A DNA stretch of 8,222 nucleotides from Chloroflexota bacterium (GTDB taxonomy: Bacteria; Chloroflexota; Anaerolineae; B4-G1). The translations under genes and the position numbers were made by a program. The stretch lies in contig QMOC01000085.1 of the NCBI GenBank assembly GCA_003648085.1, positions 1 to 8,222 on the forward strand, read 5' to 3'. The notes beneath the pieces are model-generated. The model was not told the origin of the DNA. It did not search any database and was given only the letters and a program-made list of their open reading frames with translations. Positions 1 through 6,947 of the stretch are shown here, one piece after another. How positions within the stretch are numbered: the stretch's first letter is position 1; each line of letters begins with the position of its first letter.

Positions 1-2998
1 ATCCCGAGCATAGCGCCGGGTCAATGTACGCTGCTCCCTTGATCCCTCCCACCCCTGTATCCGAATACCGCACTTTGGGGATTCCAAAGGGACAGACGCG
101 CACACAGGTCAGACAGCCCACGCATTTGCTCTGATCCACCACCGAGACAACACCGCCGATGTAAAGCCGTGGTGTGGCGAGAATCGTGAGTGCCCGGCCT
201 GCCGCCGCTTGTGCGTTGGTGATGCACTCCTCAATAAATTTGGGATAGTGGGCCATCCCGCAGACGAAAACCCCCTCCCTTGCCATATCCATTGGGCGCA
301 TCTTGAGATGAGCCTCCATGAAGAAGCCTTCATTGGAGAGCGGCAAATCCAGGATGCGGGCCAGTCTCTCCGTTCCCTCCGCTGGCTCTATCGCCATACT
401 CAGGGCCACCAGGTCGGGATGCAGCACGATTTCCTGCCGCAGAGAGGGCTCCCAGGCTATAACCTCCAATCTCCCTTCACCATTCACCTGCACCTGCGGT
501 AAGTGATCCTCGTTGTAGCGGACGAAAATGGCCCCTCGCTGCCGCGCCTCGGTGTAGAACGCCTCCCTGAACCCATAGGTGATGATGTCCCTGTAGAGAA
601 CAACTACCCGGCAGTCCGGGTTGAGCAACTTGATGCGGATGACATTCTTCATCGTATTTGTACAACACGTTCGACTGCAATACTCAACCACACCGGGCCG
701 CCGCACACACTGGATAAACACGACTTCCTTCAACCCCACGATCTGCTCCGGCCGATGAGTGATGATCTCCTCCAGATCAAGAGCCGTGACAACGCGCTCA
801 TCCTGGCCGAGCAAATACACGTCCCCACGCCACTCCTGCCCGCCGGTGGCCACGATGGTCACGCCATGCTCAACCTCCACCTCGCCCAGCGGCGTGCGCA
901 CCGTGGAACGGAACGCACCCACGCTGCCTTCATGCGCGACTACTTCGGAGTTGGTGAGGACGTCAATCCTTTGATGACCCAACACCCGATTGGTGAGGTC
1001 ACGTAGCAACCGCTGGGGGTTATCCCCCTCGGCCACATAGTAGATGTGTTGCAGATTGCCACCTAACCCGGGCTCTCGTTCCACCAACGTAACGTCGTAC
1101 CCGGCATCGGCAATGTTCAACGCCGCCGTCATACCGGAGACGCCACCTCCGATCACCAACGCCCGTCGGACAGGCTCAAGAGCCTGCTTGTGCACCGGCT
1201 CGGCCAACCGCGCCCGCGCCACCGCCAGGCGCACCAACTCCTTTGCCGCACGGGTGGCCCCTGCCGGGTCGTCCACGTGTGGCCAGGCACAGTGTTCGCG
1301 TATGTTCGCTATCTCCAACAAATAGGGGTTCAGCCCGGCCTGGCGCACGACGCGCTGGAACAACGATTCGTGAGTGCGGTGGCTACAGGCCGCCACAACC
1401 ACTCGATTCAGCCCGTGCTCCTCAATCGCCCTCTGGATCTGCCCTCGGCCCTCCTCCAGGCAGGCATAGTCCGTCGTCCCGACATGAACCACGTTGGGCA
1501 AGCCGGCAACGAAAGCGGCCAACGCATCCATGTCCACGATCCCCGCGATGCTCGGATAGCAATGACAAAGGAAGACGCCGATGCGCGGCTCCTCCCCCGC
1601 CACGTCCCGCTCCGGAGGAAGGCGGTCAGGCTCCTTGCAGAGGAAGGGATACTTTCGCCCATAGGCCTGCACACCGATCCTACTGGATAACAACCGCATC
1701 ACGTCACCGGCCGCACCTGCTGCGTCCAGGATCGTCTCCGCAATTTCCTTGGGGGAGGCGAAGGCCCCACAGACGTAGATGCCGGGCCGGCTCGTCTCCA
1801 GCGGGGCAAACTTATCCGTCTCACAGAAGCCGTAAGGGTTCAGTTCAATCCCCAGCAAGTCGGCCAGGTCACGGGACCCCCGAGGCGGCAGCGCCCCCAC
1901 CGAGAGTACCACCATATCGAAACGGTTCTCGACAACCTTGCCATCCTGGTCCGGGTAGCGCAGGATCAGGTCGTGGGTCTCCGGGTCCTCCCTGACCCCC
2001 GAAATACGGCAGCGCGTGTACTCCACTCCATATCGCTTCCGCGCCTGCTCGTAGTAGGCATTGAACTCCTTATTGAAGGCCCGCTCGTCCATCATAAAAA
2101 TCTGGCAGTGGACGCCTTCGACGCGCTGCTTGGCCAGCATGGCCTCCTTCGTGGCGTACATACAACAGATGGAGGAGCAATAAGGATGTTTGTGATCCCT
2201 GGAACCCACGCACTGAATCCAGGCGATGCGCCGGGGCAGTTTGCCGTCGGAGGGGCGCATCACGATGCCCTCCGTTGGACCGGAGCGGCTGGCCAGTCGC
2301 TCATACTGCATTGAGTGGATGACATTGGGGTAGCGACCGTAGCCCAATTCTTCGTACTCGGTCGGATCCGATATTTCATAGCCCAGCGAGAGGATAATGG
2401 CGCTGACATGAAGAGTGTACTCAGTCTCCTGCTCGTCTAGATTAATCGCACCGGTAGGACAGATCGCCTCACAACGGCGACAGGTATCGCAGCGCGGGAC
2501 CTTGTCCACGATGTAGGCATCCGGCAGCGCGCGTGGCGCCATTTTGTAGATCGCCTTGCGGACCGCCAATCCCATCTGGAAGGGACTGGGCAGGGACACC
2601 GGGCATACGCCGGCACACAGCCCGCAGTTGATGCACCGTTCGGCATCCACGTAGGTCGGACGATGACGCAGCGTTACCGTAAAATCCCCGGCATATCCCG
2701 TCACGTTAATCAGGTCGCTGTTGGTGAGAATTTCGATGTTAGGGTGCCGGTTGTGATCCAGAAAGGCCGGTGAGATGGCTGGTCGTGTGCAGCCGTAGCC
2801 GTGGTCCGAAGTGCCCCGGCAGAGGACGCAGTCGTGGGTGGGGAACATATAACCCAGTTGCGCCACTCGACCGCCCAGCCAGGGCAGCGTCTCCACCAGA
2901 TAGACCTTCAGGCCGGCCTCGGCCAGGTCAATCGCTGAGCGCATTCCTCCTACACCACCGCCGACGACCAGCACAGCGCCGACAGGCTCCTTACGCAT
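1..2998 (-). CDS. hdrA: Double-module HdrA (two HdrA-like FAD modules in one chain), C-terminus beyond the window
   Basis: The frame is open from the ATG at 2998 to the left edge: 999 residues, no stop. Module 1 (about 1-440) has a dinucleotide motif VVGGGVGG (11-18), a Cys loop FPTHDCVLC...GYGC (C57, C60, C70), two ferredoxin motifs CINCGLCAGVCP (122-133) and CDTCRRCEAICP (170-181), and the HdrA signature QCVGSR...YCSSICC (C263, C274, C278, C279). Module 2 starts with the HdrA N-terminal domain, VFLCHCYPSIAGIVD (475-489), VVAACSHRTHE (534-544) and REHCAW (567-572), then VIGGGVSG (615-622), QCV...YCSRTCC (763-779) and a C-terminal ferredoxin motif CVGCLTCVRVCP (959-970); the next cluster starts at C997 as the window ends. 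HdrA carries the FAD that splits or merges electron pairs in soluble Hdr complexes. AAGGAG at 3009-3014 and GAAGGA at 3004-3009 precede the start. It lies 307 bp after the flavoprotein gene and is likely part of the same transcript. Confidence 0.93.
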   Translation of the reverse strand, partial: MRKEPVGAVLVVGGGVGGMRSAIDLAEAGLKVYLVETLPWLGGRVAQLGYMFPTHDCVLCRGTSDHGYGCTRPAISPAFLDHNRHPNIEILTNSDLINVTGYAGDFTVTLRHRPTYVDAERCINCGLCAGVCPVSLPSPFQMGLAVRKAIYKMAPRALPDAYIVDKVPRCDTCRRCEAICPTGAINLDEQETEYTLHVSAIILSLGYEISDPTEYEELGYGRYPNVIHSMQYERLASRSGPTEGIVMRPSDGKLPRRIAWIQCVGSRDHKHPYCSSICCMYATKEAMLAKQRVEGVHCQIFMMDERAFNKEFNAYYEQARKRYGVEYTRCRISGVREDPETHDLILRYPDQDGKVVENRFDMVVLSVGALPPRGSRDLADLLGIELNPYGFCETDKFAPLETSRPGIYVCGAFASPKEIAETILDAAGAAGDVMRLLSSRIGVQAYGRKYPFLCKEPDRLPPERDVAGEEPRIGVFLCHCYPSIAGIVDMDALAAFVAGLPNVVHVGTTDYACLEEGRGQIQRAIEEHGLNRVVVAACSHRTHESLFQRVVRQAGLNPYLLEIANIREHCAWPHVDDPAGATRAAKELVRLAVARARLAEPVHKQALEPVRRALVIGGGVSGMTAALNIADAGYDVTLVEREPGLGGNLQHIYYVAEGDNPQRLLRDLTNRVLGHQRIDVLTNSEVVAHEGSVGAFRSTVRTPLGEVEVEHGVTIVATGGQEWRGDVYLLGQDERVVTALDLEEIITHRPEQIVGLKEVVFIQCVRRPGVVEYCSRTCCTNTMKNVIRIKLLNPDCRVVVLYRDIITYGFREAFYTEARQRGAIFVRYNEDHLPQVQVNGEGRLEVIAWEPSLRQEIVLHPDLVALSMAIEPAEGTERLARILDLPLSNEGFFMEAHLKMRPMDMAREGVFVCGMAHYPKFIEECITNAQAAAGRALTILATPRLYIGGVVSVVDQSKCVGCLTCVRVCPFGIPKVRYSDTGVGGIKGAAYIDPALCSG

Positions 2999-3027
2999 CG
3001 GTTTCCTTCTCCTTGGTTGATATTTTA

Positions 3028-3305
3028 CGGAGGCCCGGCTTCAGCCGGGAAATCCCCGATAAATCGGGGCCTCCATCCTGTCCTGCACCGAGAACAAAGT
3101 TAGCACCTGGTACGAAACGAGGTCGGAAGCCCGGCTTCAGCCGGGAAATCCCCGATAAATCGGGGCCTCCATCCTGTCTTGCACCGAGAACAAAGTTAGC
3201 ACCTGGTACGAAACGAGGTCGGAGGCCCGGCTTCAGCCGGGAAATCCCCGATAAATCGGGGCTTCCGCCGCGTTTTGCACCACAAACGAGGCTAACTGCC
3301 GCCGC
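3028..3305. repeat. 96-bp tandem repeat with three-stem (cloverleaf-like) cores
   Basis: Units at 3028-3123 and 3124-3219 differ at only two positions (94 of 96 identical). A third begins at 3220; its first 46 or so bases are almost identical, and the rest, up to the end of the flavoprotein gene, is recognisably related but diverged. Each unit starts with a 46-base core (3029-3074, 3125-3170, 3221-3266): GGAGG, hairpin CCCGGCTTCAGCCGGG, AAAT, hairpin CCCCGATAAATCGGGG, CCTCC. The outer five-base arms pair, giving a three-way junction with two near-perfect hairpins. The remaining 50 bases are a non-palindromic spacer. The array fills the 307-bp gap between the flavoprotein gene and hdrA; I see no gene in it. 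Confidence 0.93.
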
Positions 3306-4913
3306 TCATACCCGCCGCGTATAATCCGGCAGCAGGATGGGCGAGATCACACCCGTATCCACCCCGGCCTCCTCCAACTCCCGGTTCCAAGCCTCTATGT
3401 GGGCCAGAGTGGGCTTCCCTGGCTTCACCTGCTGCGCGTAGGCCGCCGCCGAGCGACCGGAGCGCCGACCGAACACAGTGATCTCCAGCAAGGAATTGCC
3501 CATCAGCCGGTTGTGGCCGTGTACGCCGCCGCTCACCTCGCCCGCGATAAAGAGGCCGGGAATCTCGGTAGAGCCATCGGCCCGCAGCCGCACACCGCCG
3601 TTCTGATAGTGCAGCGTCGGGTAGACGAGCATCGGCTCTTGCGTGATGTCAATGCCGAAGCGCCCGAACTGGCGCACCATCGCCGGCAGGTTCTTCTTGA
3701 TCGTGCCAGGGCCCTGGATGATCTCGATCATCGGTGAATCCAGCCACACGCCGGGCTGACCGGTGGGGGTGATGATGCCGTTACCCCGCTCCTTGCACTC
3801 GCGGATGAAGGCCGCCGCTTCGACGTCGCGGGGTTCCAGCGGATAGACGAACTGCTCGCCGTATTTGTTGACCGGCTGGGCACCTAACCCACGCACCTTC
3901 TCCGTCACCAGCAGGCCAACGATCTGCTCCGGGAAGGCTGCGCCGGTCGGGTGGTACTGCATGGATTCCAGATAGCCCAGGGGTGCACCAACGCGATAGG
4001 CCATCACCACCCCGTCGGCCGTCGCGCCGTAATGATTGGTCGTGGGGAAGCCCTGGTAGTGAAGCCGTCCCCCACCGCCGGTCGCCAGTATCACCGCCTT
4101 GGCCTTGATGTAGGAATAGACTCCGGTCTCCAGGTTCATCACCACCGCGCCAGCGATCTGTCCCTTGTCGTCCAACACCAGTTCGACGGCAGGGGAGAAC
4201 TCGATCACAGTGATGTCCTCCTCCCGATTGCGCACCTCGTCGCGCAGCGTGCGCATAATCTCCGCGCCGGAGTAATCGCGGGCCGAGTGCATACGCATGC
4301 GACTGGTGCCACCGCCGTGCCGCTCCACCATCGTCCCGTCCGGCTCCTTGTCGAACATCATCCCCAGATCCTCGAGCCACTTGATGACGAAAGGCGCGTC
4401 CATCACCAGCGCCTCCACCAGTTCCGGCACGTTGGTGAAGTGTCCCCCGCCCATGACGTCCAGGTAGTGAATGGCAGGGCTGTCGTTGGGCCGGTCGGCG
4501 GCCTGGATGCCCCCCTGGGCCATCATCGTGTTAGCGTCGCCGAAGCGCAACTTAGTTACCAGAATAACCTTAGCACCGTTCTCCTGCGCCAGGAGCGCCG
4601 CCGAGGCCCCCGCACCGCCCCCGCCGATGACGAGCACGTCGGTTTCGGCAAAAGGCTCGCTCAGATCAAAGTCGGGGCCGATGTGGGGGCGTCCCTCGAC
4701 GATGTCGGCCAGTTCGACCGGCATGCGCTGCCCTTTGCTCACGCCCACGCGTATGGCGCGCATTTTTTCCTTGATGTAATCGGGGTGGAACGCGTTCAGC
4801 ACCTGCTCGCGCTCCTCCAACGACATTGTGGGAAACGTCTCCTTGAGTCGGCGCAGTCGAGTCGCCTCGACCAGCCGGATAGATTCTTGCATCTCAGGCG
4901 GATAACCACTCAT
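3306..4913 (-). CDS. Fumarate reductase/succinate dehydrogenase-type flavoprotein (TfrA/SdhA/FrdA-like)
   Basis: A 535-residue FAD protein expected to interconvert fumarate and succinate or a similar dicarboxylate pair. The FAD-binding Rossmann motif is VLVIGGGGAG at 93-102, and MAQGG follows at 121-125. Substrate-site residues of the family are present: QYHPTG (H321), TEKVRGLG (E338, R341, the proton-shuttling Arg position), HYQNGGV (H455) and HGHNRLMGNSL (R489). The His that carries covalent FAD in SdhA/FrdA (SHT...AxGG) is replaced: the sequence reads ANTMMAQGG with N118, as in L-aspartate oxidase-like members, so FAD is probably non-covalent. Residues 1-90 are an extension ahead of the FAD domain, charged and helical. 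I chose the ATG at 4913, four bases after the TfrB-like stop; GGAGG lies at 4926-4930, rather far. The upstream TTG at 4955 would overlap that gene. An L-aspartate oxidase is less likely given the partner. Substrate not proven. Confidence 0.88.
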   Translation of the reverse strand: MSGYPPEMQESIRLVEATRLRRLKETFPTMSLEEREQVLNAFHPDYIKEKMRAIRVGVSKGQRMPVELADIVEGRPHIGPDFDLSEPFAETDVLVIGGGGAGASAALLAQENGAKVILVTKLRFGDANTMMAQGGIQAADRPNDSPAIHYLDVMGGGHFTNVPELVEALVMDAPFVIKWLEDLGMMFDKEPDGTMVERHGGGTSRMRMHSARDYSGAEIMRTLRDEVRNREEDITVIEFSPAVELVLDDKGQIAGAVVMNLETGVYSYIKAKAVILATGGGGRLHYQGFPTTNHYGATADGVVMAYRVGAPLGYLESMQYHPTGAAFPEQIVGLLVTEKVRGLGAQPVNKYGEQFVYPLEPRDVEAAAFIRECKERGNGIITPTGQPGVWLDSPMIEIIQGPGTIKKNLPAMVRQFGRFGIDITQEPMLVYPTLHYQNGGVRLRADGSTEIPGLFIAGEVSGGVHGHNRLMGNSLLEITVFGRRSGRSAAAYAQQVKPGKPTLAHIEAWNRELEEAGVDTGVISPILLPDYTRRV

Positions 4914-4917
4914 CGTT

Positions 4918-5649
4918 TTAGTCTTCCTCCTCCCTGGGACCTTCTGTCGGCTCAATATCGCGGGCCCGGTAACGGGCCACCAGTTCCTCTCGACTCAACC
5001 GCTTGAGTTCCGCCAACGCCACATCGAACTCGCCGGCTTCGATCTCCTCTAGTCGTTCCTCCAGGTGTTTGGACCGCGGTGCCAGGTAGCGACCGTAGAG
5101 GCGGCGGGCCAGGATGGCGATGTTATACTGCGCCTCTTCAGCCGGGCAACGGACGGCGCACAGCCCGCACATAATGCAGTCGAACGACAGGTCGGCCATC
5201 GTGGCGATGTCGCCCTTCATCCCGGCCGCCATATAAGCCCGCACGTCAATCTCCTGGGGGCATGCTTTGGTGCAGGCCCCGCAACCCAGACAGCGGAGGA
5301 CCTCCGGGTAGATGGAGAAGAGAGTGGTTGCAGTAGGCTCCAGTTTGGTGATGTCATAAGTGGCGCGCTGGGCCGGGAAGAAGGGTATCTGCGCCAGGTA
5401 CATATTTGGCTGCACCACCGTCTGGCAGGCCAATCCAAAGTAGAGCTTCGGATCGCCCAGGATGCGATAGGCGGTAGCGCACGCCCCGCAGAAGCCGCCG
5501 CGACAGCCACATCCACGGACCAATTTGTAGCCCGCGTACTCCATCGCCTTCATGATCGTCAGCGTGGGCGGCACCATGTAGCGCTTGCCCATAATATAAA
5601 CAGGAATCAGGTCAGCCTCGGTTACTTCGGATTGCTTCTCAGTCTCCAT
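4918..5649 (-). CDS. Fumarate reductase/succinate dehydrogenase-type iron-sulfur protein (TfrB/SdhB/FrdB-like)
   Basis: A 243-residue protein that should wire the following flavoprotein to its electron partner. The N-terminal domain is a plant-type [2Fe-2S] ferredoxin fold with GCGCRGGFCGAC (C47, C49, C54, C57) and a distal C75 (LACQT). The C-terminal domain has two cluster motifs, CLGCGACTKACP (C120, C123, C126, C130) and CIMCGLCAVRCP (C158, C161, C164, C168). Both motifs are full CxxCxxCxxxC, implying two [4Fe-4S] clusters; SdhB/FrdB usually carry one [3Fe-4S] cluster for quinone contact, so this looks more like the soluble thiol:fumarate reductase B type. Unlike TfrB, it ends without the cysteine-rich CCG domains. 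The tail (about 190-243) is charged and probably helical. It stops four bases before the flavoprotein start, so translation is very likely coupled. No membrane segment. Confidence 0.9.
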   Translation of the reverse strand: METEKQSEVTEADLIPVYIMGKRYMVPPTLTIMKAMEYAGYKLVRGCGCRGGFCGACATAYRILGDPKLYFGLACQTVVQPNMYLAQIPFFPAQRATYDITKLEPTATTLFSIYPEVLRCLGCGACTKACPQEIDVRAYMAAGMKGDIATMADLSFDCIMCGLCAVRCPAEEAQYNIAILARRLYGRYLAPRSKHLEERLEEIEAGEFDVALAELKRLSREELVARYRARDIEPTEGPREEED

Positions 5650-5656
5650 AAGTTCT

Positions 5657-5662
5657 CTCCTT
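5657..5662 (-). promoter_or_regulatory. Ribosome binding site deciding the TfrB-like start
   Basis: AAGGAG on the minus strand, seven bases before the ATG at 5649. It rules out the longer frame starting with GTG at 5688, whose first 13 residues are encoded inside the octamer-type repeat and have no ribosome binding site. Confidence 0.75.
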
Positions 5663-5667
5663 GCGAA

Positions 5668-5800
5668 GACGCTGAGACGGGGAGACACAGGAACAAGGAG
5701 ACCCTCACCTTGTCACCCTCTCTCCCTGTCACCCTGTCACCTTGTCACCCTATCACCCTGTCACCCTATCACCCTATCACCCTGTCACCTTGTCACTCTT
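5668..5800. repeat. 8-bp-period tandem repeat between the FrhB-like gene and the TfrB-like gene
   Basis: From 5705 to 5800 the plus strand is twelve consecutive octamers of the form TCACCCTG, TCACCTTG or TCACCCTA (for example 5729-5736, 5737-5744, 5745-5752), with degenerate units at 5721-5728 and 5793-5800. The same 8-base phase continues leftwards into a different motif, GACGCTGA GACGGGGA GACACAGG AACAAGGA at 5668-5699. The array fills most of the 143-bp gap, contains the TGA stop of the FrhB-like gene at its right end, and stops just short of the ribosome binding site (5657-5662) of the next gene. On the transcribed strand it reads as GGTGACAG-type units with no protein-coding sense. Confidence 0.9.
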
Positions 5801-6905
5801 CTCCTACCTCCATCCACTCATCCTCACGGAACGTCACCAGCGGCAGCGGCTCTTCCACGTCGCGGCCCGGCACGTAGTCGAACACCGCCTGCACCTGTTG
5901 CCCGATGGCACGGAAGACCAACCCTACGGGCAACTCCGCCGGGCAATCGCTGGTGCACATCCCGCAGCCAACGCAGGAAAGCACCATATGGTTGAGACGG
6001 GTCAGGTGGAAGAGCATCGTATCGGCCGGCAGGCGGGTCGCTCCCTTACGCCGCGCCCAGTTCATATACTGCATCGGCTCGTGATCAAAGACGGGGCTCT
6101 TGAATAGACAGGTCTTGCAGTAGCAGATAGGGCAGACGGTCATACAATTATGGCAGCGCACGCAGGCAGCGAAGACCCCTTCGATGCCCTCCTGATCAAG
6201 CCGCTGGCGCATCTCGGCGAAGCGCGCATCGCGCACCTGGGTGCGGGCTGCGACCACCTTCTCCACCACCTCGGCCCGCCGGCCATCCTCCTCCGCCGGG
6301 CTTAACCCCAACTTCTCGGCCATCTCGTCGGGCAGGGTGACCGGGATGCCGGCGCTCAGATCAGCGCCAAAGAGTTCCAGTGTGACGTCGGCCCCCTCGA
6401 CATGGGGCTTCTCGCACATCTGGCAACCGTCGCGGAAGGCGTATCCCTCCTGCGGAGCCAGTTCGCCGCTCCGGGCCGTCGCCAGATACGCCGCCAGATC
6501 CACTCCACCGTCGGCCCGCATCGCGTTGTAGACCGCCACGTCGTAGGTACCCAGACAATCCACGCCGATGGTCACCAGGTCCTCCAGACTGGCCTGCTGG
6601 AGTTTGACCAGTTCCACCAGCGCCCGCAGTTCACACGAGCGCAGTACCGCGCCAATGCGCCCGCGGGGTTCGCGGATGGAGACGTGACCCGCCACCCGCG
6701 CCGCATTCAGCCCCATCACCGGAGCCAGCGGATTGGCCGCATCCAACAGGTCAGGATCGGCCACCAGCGCCGGGGTGATGGTGCCGGCGGGAGTCTCCAT
6801 TGGCACCAGCACCGCCTCGACCACCTCGGCTTCCAACAGGCGCTTGAGGAATCCGCGCACAGCGGCCAGTGCGTCACCGCTCTCAACAGGTATTATAATT
6901 CTCAT
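5793..6905 (-). CDS. FrhB/FdhB-like iron-sulfur (flavo)protein with two ferredoxin motifs
   Basis: A 370-residue protein. The first half (about 1-180) resembles the FrhB/FdhB family (beta subunits of coenzyme F420 hydrogenase and formate dehydrogenase): RSCELRALVELVKLQQ at 89-104 with C91, then IGVDCLGTYDV with C117, and CQMC at 161-164. The second half holds a ferredoxin motif CVRCHNCMTVCP (C248, C251, C254, C258), directly followed by CYCKTC (C261, C263, C266), and a second motif CVGCGMCTSDCP (C311, C314, C317, C321). Family members move electrons between an F420- or NAD-type cofactor, or a formate dehydrogenase, and HdrA/MvhD; which donor applies here cannot be told. Start: the ATG at 6905 is preceded by AAGGAG at 6912-6917 with six-base spacing, while the ATG two codons upstream abuts that site and is unlikely. 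The TGA stop lies in the first unit of the adjoining 8-bp repeat. Likely an electron entry or exit module. Confidence 0.8.
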   Translation of the reverse strand: MRIIIPVESGDALAAVRGFLKRLLEAEVVEAVLVPMETPAGTITPALVADPDLLDAANPLAPVMGLNAARVAGHVSIREPRGRIGAVLRSCELRALVELVKLQQASLEDLVTIGVDCLGTYDVAVYNAMRADGGVDLAAYLATARSGELAPQEGYAFRDGCQMCEKPHVEGADVTLELFGADLSAGIPVTLPDEMAEKLGLSPAEEDGRRAEVVEKVVAARTQVRDARFAEMRQRLDQEGIEGVFAACVRCHNCMTVCPICYCKTCLFKSPVFDHEPMQYMNWARRKGATRLPADTMLFHLTRLNHMVLSCVGCGMCTSDCPAELPVGLVFRAIGQQVQAVFDYVPGRDVEEPLPLVTFREDEWMEVGEE

Positions 6906-6947
6906 AATCATCTCCTTAGCGTTGGCAGATTAATAGTTGGGTAGAGG

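Noticed and set aside
85..115. Possible frameshift in the C-terminal ferredoxin motif of the left HdrA
   Set aside because: On a first reading the frame seemed to slip at the GCGCG run. Re-reading base by base gives CVGCLTCVRVCPFG in the same frame as the ATG at 2998, and the codon count (999) fits the coordinates exactly.
1243..1995. Plus-strand open frame of 250 codons
   Set aside because: Very Pro/Arg/Ser-rich low-complexity translation, antisense to the middle of the double HdrA; a shadow frame.
3015..3060. Promoter for the left hdrA (TAAAAT at 3022-3027 as a -10 box)
   Set aside because: No acceptable -35 box at the right distance; the upstream sequence is the structured repeat. Too weak to list.
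3028..3305. CRISPR array
   Set aside because: Only about three units, and the stretch between the palindromic cores is itself repeated nearly identically rather than unique, so these are not repeats and spacers.
2770..3324. Plus-strand open frame encoding a repeated Pro/Arg-rich peptide
   Set aside because: The repeated peptide is just the 96-bp DNA repeat read in frame (96 is a multiple of three), and the rest is antisense to hdrA; no ribosome binding site or domain.
3951..5006. Long plus-strand open frame (351 codons) opposite the flavoprotein gene
   Set aside because: It is antisense to two genes with complete family motifs, has no recognisable domain, and is explained by GC-rich codon use on the other strand.
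5649..5688. Longer GTG start for the TfrB-like protein
   Set aside because: The extra 13 codons lie in repeat sequence and in the ribosome binding site itself; the ATG at 5649 has AAGGAG at proper spacing.
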